A DNA stretch of 64,000 nt, taken from Raphanus sativus (taxonomy: Eukaryota > Streptophyta > Magnoliopsida > Brassicales > Brassicaceae). Each line of letters begins with the position of its first letter. The first letter of the stretch is position 1. Shown here piece after piece: positions 37,256 to 48,125 of this stretch. Under the pieces are notes generated by a model. That model searched no databases. It saw only the letters and a program-made list of their open reading frames with translations, and had not been told where the DNA came from. Made by a program: the position numbers and the translations under genes. Location: contig NC_079511.1 of NCBI RefSeq assembly GCF_000801105.2, positions 21,289,792 through 21,353,791 of the forward strand. The letters are read 5' to 3'.

Positions 37256-39270
37256 TAAGACGCGGAAACGATCTTGCGGGCGGAAGATTATGAGTTGAAA
37301 ATCGAAATTTTTGGCTAAGAGTATTTTATTGCGGAAATCCACATCACCTTTGATTGGCGATCTCGAACGTGACGTCGGGAAGACCGTGAGTTCGTTGCTT
37401 AACTTCGACTCGATTCTTGCTGGTCTGAAATCCGTGTGCACCCTTGTCCTGCATTCGGAGGGTTCGGAGGACCAGGACCACGCAGTCAAGGATCGCGAAG
37501 CCGGCGCATATGAGACATGCAGCGGTGGTGCGACCAATGGAGGCGACGGTGAGACCGTTCCTACTTTGGGTGAGTTTTGAGGATGAAGGTGATGCTCCAG
37601 GGAGCATCTAGGTTTATCAATCCCTTTAGAGATTTTTATTTTGATTGTGTTTCGGCCGTTAAGAGGCCATGATGTGTATTTGCGGGACTGACTGTTGGTG
37701 GCTTCGAATCCCGGCCTTTTTCAGGGCATCTGTTGAACTCTGCGGCTCAATCTTTATAAAATATTAATGTTGCGTTTTCAGAACTTCTGTCTATCGAAGT
37801 TAGAGGGACAGGGTGTGAGTTGTCGTCTCATTCCTGCCTCCCTGATGATCACCGTATCCGTCGTTTGTACAAAGCGAGATTTTCCTGCGGTTTACGATTT
37901 ACGCGAAAATTCATGAAAACGTACAGACTTGAGTGAAGAGACAAGTTTTGGGATCTCGCGTCGTTGACGCTTTGCCTATGAGATGTTAAGATACCAGCAA
38001 GGCTGGGTTTAGGGCAAGACCTAGGTTTACTCTCAGACTGAGGCTGTGCGATGACAAATCGGCTTTCGTTTTGCCTGTTTGTTATTTTAACCTGATTCGT
38101 ACCGTTTTAAAATCCGCGAAGTGGTATCGGCTTATATGATTTGTATGGGCACGAATCGAGCTACTTCCTTTACGAAGTGCTGAACCAAATTTGGATTTTT
38201 TGTATAGCGCGCTATGGGATCCTTGTCGGATGTAAAAGAGCCTACCCTTAGGTGGCTTGTCTGTTTAGGACGTTAGAGTTCGTTTGTTGTGATCAGCAAC
38301 AACGATATGATGCCGTTTAGAAGGCGTATGAAGGTTTTAATCGAAAAACGAATGTTCAGGCACGAAGCGACGTCTCGCAATGCTTTGAAGTTTGTTTTTC
38401 TTATGCCATAAAGGACTATGGGCTTTTAGAAATCGTGGAATGTTTCCGGGCGATAGTTTATGATTTATTTGGTGGATACTGGATCCATTGTTGAGGCCGT
38501 TTAGCGATTGGCGAGTTTGTTTGCGAAGAGTTTCGAAAATTCGGTTTCTGTGTTTGTAAAGAGTTTCAAAAATCCGGTTTCTTCAAAAAAAAACGTGGGA
38601 TTATACAAGCATACACATTTCAAATGTGTACGAGTTAATTTTCCCTTGTGCCGCATTTCAAATGTTCGCGGGCTTGGAGATGTTTTGCGAATGTCCGTAG
38701 TCAGAAACTGTTGTTTCAGTTTGGACGTGCAAGTTATAAAATTTTGATCGAGGAATTAGGACCAGGGGTCGCGTATATTTGACCCAGGGAGAAGTGTCTA
38801 CCTTCGCTTTGCTTCGCGAAGTGTTGGCCTTCCGGGATTTTAAGGACGACTCGTATAACTCTTGGAGCTTTGTCACGAGTGTTTCTTTTCATGCTTTGTT
38901 TACAAAGCATATAGAACTTAATCAGTCGATGTTAAGTTCAAATTTTTCCGTTAACCATATGGCTGTTAGGACTGATTTTATTACGAGAAATTATCGCATG
39001 ATTTCCGCTTTTGGGCTATGCGACAGAGTTGCTCGCGTAATGGTCACTTGGCGTTTTATGACAAATCGTGGATTATCGTTTGGCCCTTAAGTGATTGGAG
39101 CGGCGATCGTTCATCTGTTTTGTCTTGGCGTGAAGGCTGTGTTCAGCCGTTTAACCAAGGAGTTGGTAAACGATCAGACCGCGATCCTTTCGCATTAAGG
39201 TCATATTGGTTCACGATTGTCCTTAATGGTGATGCCGAATTCAGGTCCGGACTTTATGGAAAGACGTAGT
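37256..39270. other. Interior of the minisatellite element, no coding region
   Basis: About 2 kb without a recognisable protein on either strand. Small open frames (37311-37580, 38508-38747, 38779-39090) show no motif. The sequence is even in composition and lacks the AT runs of the flanks. Confidence 0.5.
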
Positions 39271-40499
39271 TGGCCGAGGGCCGAATAGAGTTCGTCGAGA
39301 TAGACATGCCAATCATAGCGGAGTTTTCCAAGTTATGGGTGATGGCTTTTCGAAACGATTTTCCACTTTAGGTTTCAGTTATACGATAGATGCTTCGTAT
39401 AAAGTTTCCTTTGGTCGCATGAAAATTGTTTCATTTTATCCGAGGAAATAAAGTTTAAGGAATCGACGAAGAACACATTCGGATTCAGTTTTGGGTTATT
39501 TCCCGCTTGGACGTAATTTTCCGTATTGCGATGTCGTTTTGCATGAGACCGATCTTGGTTTTCCTTATGCTGTTTTGTGTAACATGTTTATACGAAAGTA
39601 ATGGATGACCGGTTTCATGAAGATAGAAAATCGCAGATAGTCAAAGTAGTCTTGTTTCCGTGGTTTACACGGGAAATGTTTCCGCTTTGATTTTGTTTTT
39701 CGGCGAAAGTTGCTTCGGGTTACTCATGAAGTTTTACCGAAGGTTATTTCGTTAATTTTGTAGCTCACCGTCGTGCCATTAGTCTCACGGAAGCGGAAAG
39801 AGTATGCCAAGGATGCGCGGCGATCGTTTCTCAGTTTTTCGAGAGATTAGATCGGTTTGCGCGTTCTGCCTAGACAGTCAAGGAACAATAGAACGAAACT
39901 GGAAGAAAATGCCTAAGACTTATCTTGCTAGACTATCCACCTAGGTTCTAAGTTCCCTAAATTTTACGGCAGTGTACAAGACGTTCCCATTCCTTTCCTA
40001 CGAAAAAATTAAAACCTTGATAAAATTTTCTAAGTCGGACGTACCTTAGTCTCATTGATTACTCGAGATTGCCTCATGTCCGTTCCTCTTTGTCTTCTAC
40101 CGTTTCATTGTCAAAGGTCTTCGAAAAGTCTGACACTGAATCGAGAATCGATTTTTGATGAAACATGAAGGAATAGTGCAGAATCGTTGAAGCAAAGGGA
40201 GGAGAAGTAGGCGAAACTCGAAGAAGGCTAAGGTGGGTAGTCAAGTGAAAACGAATGGCAAGATGTCACTTTAGTGGGTCTTCTTGTTTCGTCAAGCTAT
40301 GAGCGAACTGGTCAGGTCAAGAAGCTTACGATATACTTCACGAATGATGTTTCGTAAAATATTGCCGAGCTTTTATTTAACGAGAGTTATTCAACAAAAT
40401 GCTGTCGAGTTAATTTTACGGAAATTGTTTCGTAAAATTAGTTTGGATAATATTTGGGTCAATCTTTACGAGGATTGGCCTTGCTTGACGAATGTTTTG

Positions 40500-40618
40500 T
40501 TGCCCGGCGACCAGCGCAGCACGGGCGCGTTAGCCGTCCGGCGCCTAGAGGCAGCACGGGCGTGCTAGCCGCCCGGCGCCTAGGGACAGCGCGGGCGTGC
40601 TAGCCGTCCGGGACTGTG
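40500..40618. repeat. GC-rich minisatellite, about 3 units of 36 bp
   Basis: Three units of the type CAGCACGGGCGTGCTAGCCG with CCCGGCGCCTAG. A variant of the 32-bp family, with extra bases and a different spacer. Confidence 0.8.
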
Positions 40619-41461
40619 CTTCCTCGCGGGACCTGCCTGTTTTTCTCATTTTTTTAAAGGTTTCTCGATCGACACTTAGTCTCTCGAGGTTTCTTTAATT
40701 GCTTTTCCGAGACTTTTGGACATTGATTTCATCATGATCCCAGCAAGGAATTGTTTCTTAGAACGTTGTTGACCTTTTATTTTACGAGAGTTATTTCACA
40801 AAATGTTGTCGAGTTAATTTTATGGAAACTGTTTTGTAAAATGTTGTCGAGTTTAATCATGCAAAAGCTGTCTCTTGAAATATTTTCGAGAATTTATTTT
40901 ACGAAAGGTGTTCCGTAAAATGTTATCGAATTTTAGCATTAGAAACGCTGATTGGTAACCCGATCAGTCGTGCTTTCTGTTTCATAAGTAATCTGGGGTT
41001 TCTCCGCGATTTCCAGGAGAACAAGTCTTTATTTTTCCGGGAAATTCTAAAAAACATTTCCAGTCAAAACTCTACTCGGTAATCAGACCGTCATATCAGC
41101 CTTGGGCTCGATCCTACCTAAAATCGTATGTGGATCGTTTAGCCGTGATTCGGGCCCCTTTTGGGCTGTCTTGGGACTTAGACGTTTTTACGATTTTTCT
41201 TTAGAAAAAGCCGTTGATGTGACGCTGGTTTTTCCGAAAGGATTTCAATTCCCCGTATAGTTAAGGCAACTGGTGTTCAAGCTAACCATAGCCGTTTTAT
41301 ACGGAGTCTTTCCGTCCGTTGACGTCTTATGGGTTCTCCGAAATCTTGGAGCAAGAAAAGGAGTTTTGTTTGCGGGATCTCGGAAAGTTGCAAAACACGG
41401 ATTTCTGGCGACCCGGAGGCCTAGAACTTACGCACGAAGACTAGCCGCCCGACGACCCGAG

Positions 41462-41755
41462 CCAGCACGGGGCTAGCCGCCCGGCGGCCACGGCCAGCAC
41501 GGGCGCTAGCCGCCGGCGGCCACGGCCAGCACAGGGTTAGCCGCCCGGCGACCACGGCCAGCACGGGCGCTAGCCGTCGACGGCCACGGCCAGCACGGGG
41601 CTAGCCGCCCGGCGGCCACGGCCAGCACGGGCGCTAGCCGCCGGCGGCCACGGCCAGCACGGGGCTAGCCGCCCGACGGCCACGGCCAGCACGGGCGCTA
41701 GCCGCCGGCGGCCACGGCCAGCGCGGGGGCTAGCCGCCTGGCGGCCACGGCCGCG
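41462..41755. repeat. GC-rich minisatellite, about 9 units of 32 bp (interior)
   Basis: Same alternating unit pair as in the LTRs, ending in a decayed unit (GCCGCGACCGG). It sits at the place expected from the LTR-like copy that contains it. Confidence 0.88.
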
Positions 41756-41844
41756 ACCGGAGTCGGCTGCTCTGTTCCTTCGGTTTGTGCGTGTTTTTGC
41801 GTTTTTTAGTTTTCCGTAGGTTTTTCCTCGTGTAGAAAACGTTT

Positions 41845-42162
41845 CTATCCGTTGATCTCGAGATGATTAATCTCAAACTTAATATTTTCCCGAGGTCTTT
41901 CTTCGATAATCCCAAACGAGGGGGGTTGTGTCCATGGACCCGAGGACCGTGTTGCAGGAATTTGGACGGGGGTGCATGGTTGATAGGACCCGAACTTGGT
42001 TGGGATGGTCCGTTCTTGGGACGTTTGTTCGTAAGATGATAATCTTAGATAACTGTTTGCATAAGCGTTGGTCGTAGAAGCAGTCACTGCTGAAGTTGTT
42101 TTACCAGCGTCGATGTGAGCTGTGAAGTTGTCTTTCATATTTCCAGACATTGCTTTGATCAA
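41845..42162 (-). other. Open frame near the primer site, unrecognised
   Basis: A 105-codon frame close behind the primer-binding site, where gag would normally begin. It is rich in Ser, Thr and Tyr and contains HIDAGKTT, but no retroviral gag or zinc-knuckle signature. It may be a remnant of the lost gag or chance. Transcription would come from the right LTR. Confidence 0.25.
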
Positions 42163-42197
42163 GCGTTTTGCGGCCGTAAGAGTAAGAGTAATCCGTC

Positions 42198-42216
42198 CCC
42201 CCTCCTTCTAGCGCCA
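42198..42216 (-). other. Primer-binding site of the minisatellite element
   Basis: Minus strand TGGCGCTAGAAGGAGGGGG starts three bases after the LTR end. TGG is the usual complement of a tRNA CCA tail. I cannot assign the tRNA from memory. Confidence 0.6.
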
Positions 42217-42219
42217 AAC

Positions 42220-43958
42220 TGTGGGAACCGAAATTCGCACTGTCGATTTTGATTAAGTAAAACGGAGGAAAGCTAAGTAAACCTAACTTTCCCTGAAGGT
42301 CCGGATTCTCTGCGACAACCAACGACAAGTGATCAAATAAATGCGGAAAGGTTTTATTGAGATTTGGGACTGGACCTTAAGGAAGGCTGCCTACGTACCC
42401 CTTTCGAGGATCAAGTCGGACGTAGTTCAGTTGGAAGGGTTTGAACAAGAGATCGAACTACCTGGCGGAGTTCGTCTAGTACGAGCGTTAGTCATAGAAA
42501 CGGGCATGTCGAGAATAATGCCTAGGGTTTCTATGTGCGGAACTCTAAGTAAAAGGATTGTTAGATCCTTCCGAGAGAGACAGGAGCCTGCGGACAAGAT
42601 GAAAATAGGACGAGAGGCGGCCGGACGTTCTAGGTCCTACCTTGCTAGTCTACCGCCTAAATTCTAAGCTCTTAACCTAACAGGAGCTCTCTCTCTTAAT
42701 GATTTTCGCTCTCCTTTTCTTCCTCTCCCAAAGCTCCTTTATATACTCCTTCTTATGACGGTCTATTCTCCTTCTGGGCCGCAAGGCGGGCTTCTTTCCA
42801 TTTTCGTCGGCCTCCATTTTTATCGGGAAACTTGACATTTATCTTCGGGAAACTTGACATTTATCCTTCCGAAAATTTAGCATTTATCTTGTTATGTAAA
42901 GATAAACGTAAATCGTCGTATCTACCTCAGATAATCGTAAACGGACTGTCCGATCGTGTTTGGTCCCTTTCGGACCGTCTCTGGGACTTCCGTTGTTTTC
43001 TACGATTTCTTCGGAGGTTCTTCATTCGTTCGTAGAGTTGAGACGAGTGGTGTCTTAAGATAACCATCGCTGTTTCGTACGAAGAATTTAAGATCTTTCT
43101 TCCCGTCGATATCTTACGAGTTCCCGAAGTTTTTCCGACGGTCCTAGATTGGAGTAAGAAGCGGAGTTTCGTACGCGGAATCTCAATGATTCGTCCTGCG
43201 AGGACTTGGGAAAGACTCGAAGTACAGACTTCCGATGGCCGGGGACTTGTATACCGGAGATTGTTGTCCGAAGACCCGAGCCAGCACGGGGTTAGCCGCC
43301 CGGCGACCACGGCCAGCACGGGCGCTAGCCGCCGGCGGCCACGGCCAGCACGGCGCTAGCCGCCCGGCGGCTACGGACCAGCACGTGCGTCTCGACGAGG
43401 GCTTCGATTTGATATGTTGATCGTTTTCTGGGTCCTCACGGTTTGAGAGAACGGGCTCTTTGAAGTTTCCCGGCGGCCAGGACCAGCACAGGGGCTAGCC
43501 GCCCGGCGGCCAGGACCAGCACGGGGGCTAGCCGCCGGCGGCCAGGACCAGCACGTGTGTCTCGACGAGGGCTTCGATTTGATATCTTGATCGTTCTCTG
43601 GGTCCTCACGGTTTGAGAGAACGGGCTCTTAGAAGTTTCAAGGCGGATTCCTTGTCGTTCGGCCTATCCAAACTTAGATCACTTCCCGTTTCTTCCGTAT
43701 ACTTTCGTATGTTCGTGTCATCTCAGCTACGGACCTAATGTCTCTCGGTTCTTCTTGATTGTATCATCGAAGTTTTACGACTAAATCTGAGTTGGTTTTC
43801 TCGTAAAGTTTATCGTGTAAAACAAGAACGATCGACTTTAACATATGTTTTTTAAGCTGTACGACTTGTTTTGCTTTCGACGCTTGTTTTATGGAAAGTC
43901 CGCGCATGATAAATATTTTTAGCCGTTGATTTCGAGATAACCGTTTTTGACCCCAACA
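42220..43958 (-). repeat. Right LTR of the minisatellite element (its 5' LTR)
   Basis: 1739 bp. Here the main minisatellite (43276-43385) has only about three units. The missing six units of 32 bp (192 bp) account for nearly all of the 193-bp length difference from the other LTR. Confidence 0.9.
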
Positions 43959-43963
43959 AGCAG

Positions 43964-45527
43964 CATGATCAGTGTGGACTATAACATGTGCTCCAACTAA
44001 GTACTGGTGGAATTTTTCGAAAGCATAAACTACTGCTAGTAGCTCTTTTTCTGTGGTAGAGTAATTCCGTTGCGCTTCGTCGAGTGTGCGACTTGCATAG
44101 TAGATAACGTGCAGTTTCTTATCTTTTCGTTGTCCTAGAACCGCTCCAACTGCGAAATCACTCGCATCGCACATAATCTCGAAAGGGAGATTCCAATCCG
44201 GGGGTTGTACGACTGGGGCAGTCATAAGAGACTTTTTCAGCGCTTCGAAAGCTTCTTTGCATTCTGGTGTATAATCGAATTTAACCTCTTTGCATAAAAG
44301 ATTGTTCAGAGGTCTAGCAATCTTACTGAAATCTTGTATGAATCGTCTGTAAAATCCGGCATGCCCAAGGAAACTCCTTATGTCTCTAACGTTTGTGGGT
44401 GACGGCAGACCAGTCATTACTTTAATTTTGGTCCTGTCTACTTCTATTCCAGCTGCATAAACTTTATGTCTAAGGACTATACCATCGTTTACCATGAAAT
44501 GACATTTTTCCCAATTTAGGACAAGATTCTTTTCTTCGCATCTTTCCAATACCTTGCACAAGTTGTCTAGGCAATCCTTAATGCTCGATCCGTAAACCGA
44601 AAAATCGTCCATAAAGACTTCCATGAAATCTTCGATCATGTCTGTGAATATTGACATCATGCAACGTTGGAAAGTGGCTGGTGCGTTACATAGTCCAAAT
44701 GGCATTCTGCGATATGCAAATGTTCCGTAAGGACAAGTAAAAATTGTATTTTCCTAATCTTCAGGATGTATCGATATCTGGAAAAATCCCGAATATCCGT
44801 CAAGAAAACAATAATATTTATGGTTGGCCAGTCTTTCTAGCATTTGATCGATGAAAGGTAAGGGAAAATGGTCTTTCCTAGTAGCAGCATTCAGTTTCCT
44901 GTAATCAATATACATTCGATGTCCAGTGACAGTGCGTGTAGGGATAAGTTCATCTTTATCATTTTTAACCACTGTGATCCCACCTTTCTTTGGTACAACA
45001 TGTACAGGGCTTACCCATTTACTGTCTGAGATAGGATATATAACTCCAGCATCCAGAAGTTTAATTATTTCCTTTTTCAGTACCTCTTTTAGGTTTGGGT
45101 TAAGTCTCCTTTGCTGTTCTATAGATGTTTTTGCATCTTCTTCGAGGTGGATACGGTGCATGCAAAGGTCAGGAGCTATTCCGGGAATATCATCGAGAGA
45201 ATACCCGATCGTTCTCCGATACTTACGCAGTTTGTTTAAAAGGAGTGCAAGCTCTCCATTCGTGAGATTGGCATTAACAATGACATGATTTGATTTATCG
45301 CAAATGAATGCATATTTATGGCGAGCTGGAAGTGGTTTTAGTTCAACCTTGGGTGCTTTTTCTTTAGTCCAGTTGGTCGATGAAGAAGATGATCGATCAA
45401 TAGTTTCCCTAAGGTGTTGATCCATAATGATTTCAGAATCATCATTTTCTTCATTTGCCATTCTGATACTTGCGTCCATAAGGTTCACATAATCTTCTGT
45501 TCTGCTATCTACGTTCAGAATTTCTTG
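43964..45527 (-). pseudogene. Athila reverse transcriptase and RNase H, N-terminal part
   Basis: Minus strand. Reverse transcriptase motifs in order: VPKKGGITVV, YIDYRKLNAATRKDHFPLPF, MPFGLCNAPATFQRC, and the catalytic FMDD at 44604-44615 within FMDDFSVYG. RNase H follows with DASDFAVGAVLGQR, TTEKELLAVVYAFEKF and HTDHAA, where the minisatellite element interrupts it. In-frame stops: TAG 45528-45530 at the upstream limit and a stop at 44754-44756. The catalytic aspartates remain. In an intact element it would copy genomic RNA into DNA in the capsid. The sequence resumes at 35302. Confidence 0.88.
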
Positions 45528-45530
45528 CTA

Positions 45531-46449
45531 ATCAGGAGTGAATGTGTCTTCTGGTAAATTATCAGCACATACTGTACATCCATAAGTTATTCTTTTTCTA
45601 GCTCAGAAACTTCTTCTGGGTAAAAGGCATGATCGTCTATCAGAGGACATTTGACTAGCTTTTCCATGTCGAAGTTCATTGATATATCTCCGACATTTAA
45701 GTTAATCTTTCCTCCTTTAACATCTATGATTGCTCCTGCTGTAGCCAAAAAGGACCGACCCAATATAAGGGGTCTTTCGGACCTTGTTTATACTTTAGTA
45801 CAACGAAATCTGTTGGTATGAAGCAATCATCAATTTTGATTGGTACATCTACGAGGATTCCCTCAGGTACCCTAATAGAACAATCAGCTAGAACTAGTGT
45901 GATTGGCGTTGGAACGAATTCATTATAACCTAATGAAACTGCCACAGAGTATGGCATGAGGTTTACACTAGAACCAAGATCACAAAGAGATCGAGGAAAA
46001 CGTGTGTTTTGTATCTTGCAATCTAGGACAAAACTACCAGGGTCAGTCCTTTTGATTGAAGTTTCTCCTTGTATCATCGCACTTACTTCCTCTGACACCA
46101 TCATAACGCTTTGTTCTCCACTCGAGGATATCATATCTTTTACGTACTTCTTCACCGAGGGGGCTATCTTAATGGCGTCACTGAGAGGCATCTCGAAAGT
46201 GATTTTATCAAAGGCCTTTTTGCAAATTGCATGTTCCAATGCCTTCTTAGTTTGCGGTTTGTTTGGAGGAAATGGGGGTGGAGTTCTATAGACTCTTTCA
46301 GTTCCGGTAGATTGTGCATTGCAATCGTTAGTGCCGCAAGACGGTCGATCGTTTTCCTTCCCAGAGGATCGATCGATATTTGGTTCGTCTAGACGATCGA
46401 CTTCGATCTCGGCATTATGATTCTCTTTTTCTAAGTCTACAGTTCTTCC
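45531..46449 (-). pseudogene. Athila aspartic protease region
   Basis: Same frame as gag from 46239 to 45724. The core is SLCDLGSSVNLMPYSVA, with D-L-G-S in place of the common D-S/T-G, followed by LADCSIRVPEGILVDVPI and FIPTDFVVL. This is the pattern of the plant Ty3/gypsy protease. The frame is lost near 45765 by a small indel before the conserved LGRPFL-type block. The protease cuts the polyprotein during particle maturation. A TAG at 46450-46452 separates it from gag. Confidence 0.75.
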
Positions 46450-48009
46450 CTAATCCTTTTTATTTGAAGAGTTCCTCCTTTGTTCGGATGTTTCTGACTC
46501 AGAATCATTGTCAAGAAGCTTTATGGGGTTGGAATTGCTTTTTCCTGCGTTATCGATGATTTTTTTATTGCTGGCATCGTCTCTGGCATTTGTTTCAAGG
46601 TGTTTACCGCTTCGCAACATCACGGCATATGCCTGGCGTTTTGCCCCAGAGTTAGCATCGGTCCTTCCAGGAAGACTACCTGTCTCTCTTTTTAGAGTAG
46701 TTGCAAGGTTAGCAATTTGGTCTTCCATTCCCCGTAGGTGTTCAATTAATGAATCCATCTTCTGATTTAGTTTACCGTAAACGATCTTTATTTTCCCATT
46801 AAATTCGGATTTCATTTTATGGTTTCCTGTAAGAGCTTGTTTTAGGTTGTACTTCTCTCTCCCAGTATGAGACTGCACACAGATTTCATAGTCTCGTGTA
46901 AAGCTATCGACGTTAAACACAGAATGAGGATCAGTAGTATCTAACTCTTCTGTAAAGTCGAGCTCATCTTCTGATATAGGAGGAGTTTTATTGTAGTATT
47001 GGCACATGTTAGGCGGGTTTCGATCTGTTAGAAGGGAGTGAAGCGAATTTATAGAATTTTTTATCTCAGCTAACTCAGTATTTTCTATCGAGTTTATAGC
47101 TTTTTCTTTTTCTTAATTCATCTCTTCATAAGATCTTCCTGTTGCCATGTTTTCGATTAAGCATCTTGTTTCCATAGGATCTCTAGTAACGAAATTCCCT
47201 TCGCTTGCTGTATCAAGCGTTGTCTTATAGTTCAGAATAACACCTTTGTAAAAGATCTTAAGAAATTGTGGTTCTGGATAACCATGGTGGGGGCATTCGA
47301 GTTCATAACTCTTGAATCTTCCCCATGCGTTTTTGAATGATTCCTGAGGATTTTGACGGAAGGTAGAGATTCGCCTCCTCACTTCCCAGTAACGAGTATC
47401 GTCGAAGAATTGCTTAAGGAAGACATTTCTAATCTCTTTCCAGATAGTCAGGGATCCGTTTGGTAGACAGTTTAACCATCTTAAGGCTTCCCCTTCTAGT
47501 GAATATGGATAAAGTCTACAACGACTGTATTCGTCTGGAATTAATTCCTCTAGACCTTCGATGTGGTCTTGTGGATGTTCTAAAGAAGATCTTTTAAAAA
47601 GGTTTCGACGCACCATATTATAGTAATCAACATTAAACTTGGTTTTCGTGGTGACGTCGTCAGATACTCTAATAGCGGATCTGTTGGAATAGGTCCTATC
47701 GGGGTTTAAGTAGTCTTGCAAGGGCAATTTAATTTCTTTACCTATGTTTAAGGTAGAGTTTGACTTAACAGGGATTTCAGTCCCCTGTTTTTCATTAGTT
47801 TGGCTAGAAATGTTGCTTGATTGACCTATTGGTTCAGTTTGGACTACTTTCTCATTATCAGCATCGGTAAGAGGGTACTTACCTGCTTCCGGCTGGGCGG
47901 TATCGATCGATAAGGTTTCGGATGAAATTATCGATTCTTCTGTATCTGCGTCGCTCGATTGACAATGTTCCGTGTCGATCGATGCTTGGCAGACATCTGT
48001 TTTCTCCAT
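46450..48009 (-). pseudogene. Athila gag
   Basis: The likely start is MEKTDVCQ at 48009. The N-terminal 80 residues contain SIDT-type repeats at 24-bp (8-codon) spacing, encoded by the TCGATCGA motif set at 47902-47983. Then the Retrotrans_gag domain: DHIEGLEELIPDEY, CRLYPYSLEGEALRWLNCLP, FLKQFFDDTRYWEVRRRIST and FKSYELECPHHGYP. A stop at 47113-47115 interrupts the frame, which continues to 46450. No CCHC zinc knuckle, as is common in this lineage. Gag forms the virus-like particle in the cytoplasm. Confidence 0.85.
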
Positions 48010-48104
48010 ACTTTGTGGTGTAAAACAAAAGAATAGAAAAATTAGCAAAAGTAATAAAGTCTATGCTAAATCCTAAATTAAATCTAGAAGTAATAAGAAA
48101 GAGT

Positions 48105-48121
48105 CTCCGGCAACGGCGCCA
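48105..48121 (-). other. Primer-binding site, tRNA-Asp type
   Basis: Minus strand TGGCGCCGTTGCCGGA lies four bases inside the LTR. It agrees with the start of the tRNA-Asp primer site known for Athila-type elements. Confidence 0.8.
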
Positions 48122-48125
48122 AATT

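Larger units (their letters stand above)
39270..41870 (-). repeat. Diverged LTR-like copy inside the minisatellite element
   Basis: Blocks follow the order of the LTR: GAGTTCGTCGAGATAGACATG near 39285 (LTR: GAGTTCGTCTAGT..GGGCATGTCGAG), a CTTGCTAGACTATCCACCTA stretch near 39925 (LTR: CTTGCTAGTCTACCGCCTAA), AACCATAGCCGTTTTATACG near 41285, then the minisatellite, and CCGTTGATCTCGAGAT near 41850. It is much more diverged than the outer LTRs. Likely an older related LTR or an internal duplication. Confidence 0.5.
35308..43958 (-). mobile_element. Non-autonomous LTR element (LARD-like) with GC-rich minisatellites
   Basis: LTRs at 35308-37239 (1932 bp) and 42220-43958 (1739 bp) begin TGTGGGAACCG and end CCCCAACA on the plus strand, flanked by the perfect target duplication AGCAG (35303-35307, 43959-43963). 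Removal rejoins the host RNase H frame (HTDHAA to IKYLMQKK). Orientation is minus, from the primer site beside the right LTR and the purine tract beside the left one. The 4980-bp interior has no gag, protease, reverse transcriptase or integrase that I can find. The LTRs differ by few substitutions, so the insertion is recent. Local base composition is far richer in G+C than its surroundings. Confidence 0.9.

Noticed and set aside
41845..42162. HIDAGKTT as an elongation-factor GTPase
   Set aside because: Only the short P-loop-like string is present; no other G motif follows, and the frame lies in a gene-less retroelement.
44926..45288. 120-codon plus-strand frame
   Set aside because: Antisense of the Athila reverse transcriptase.
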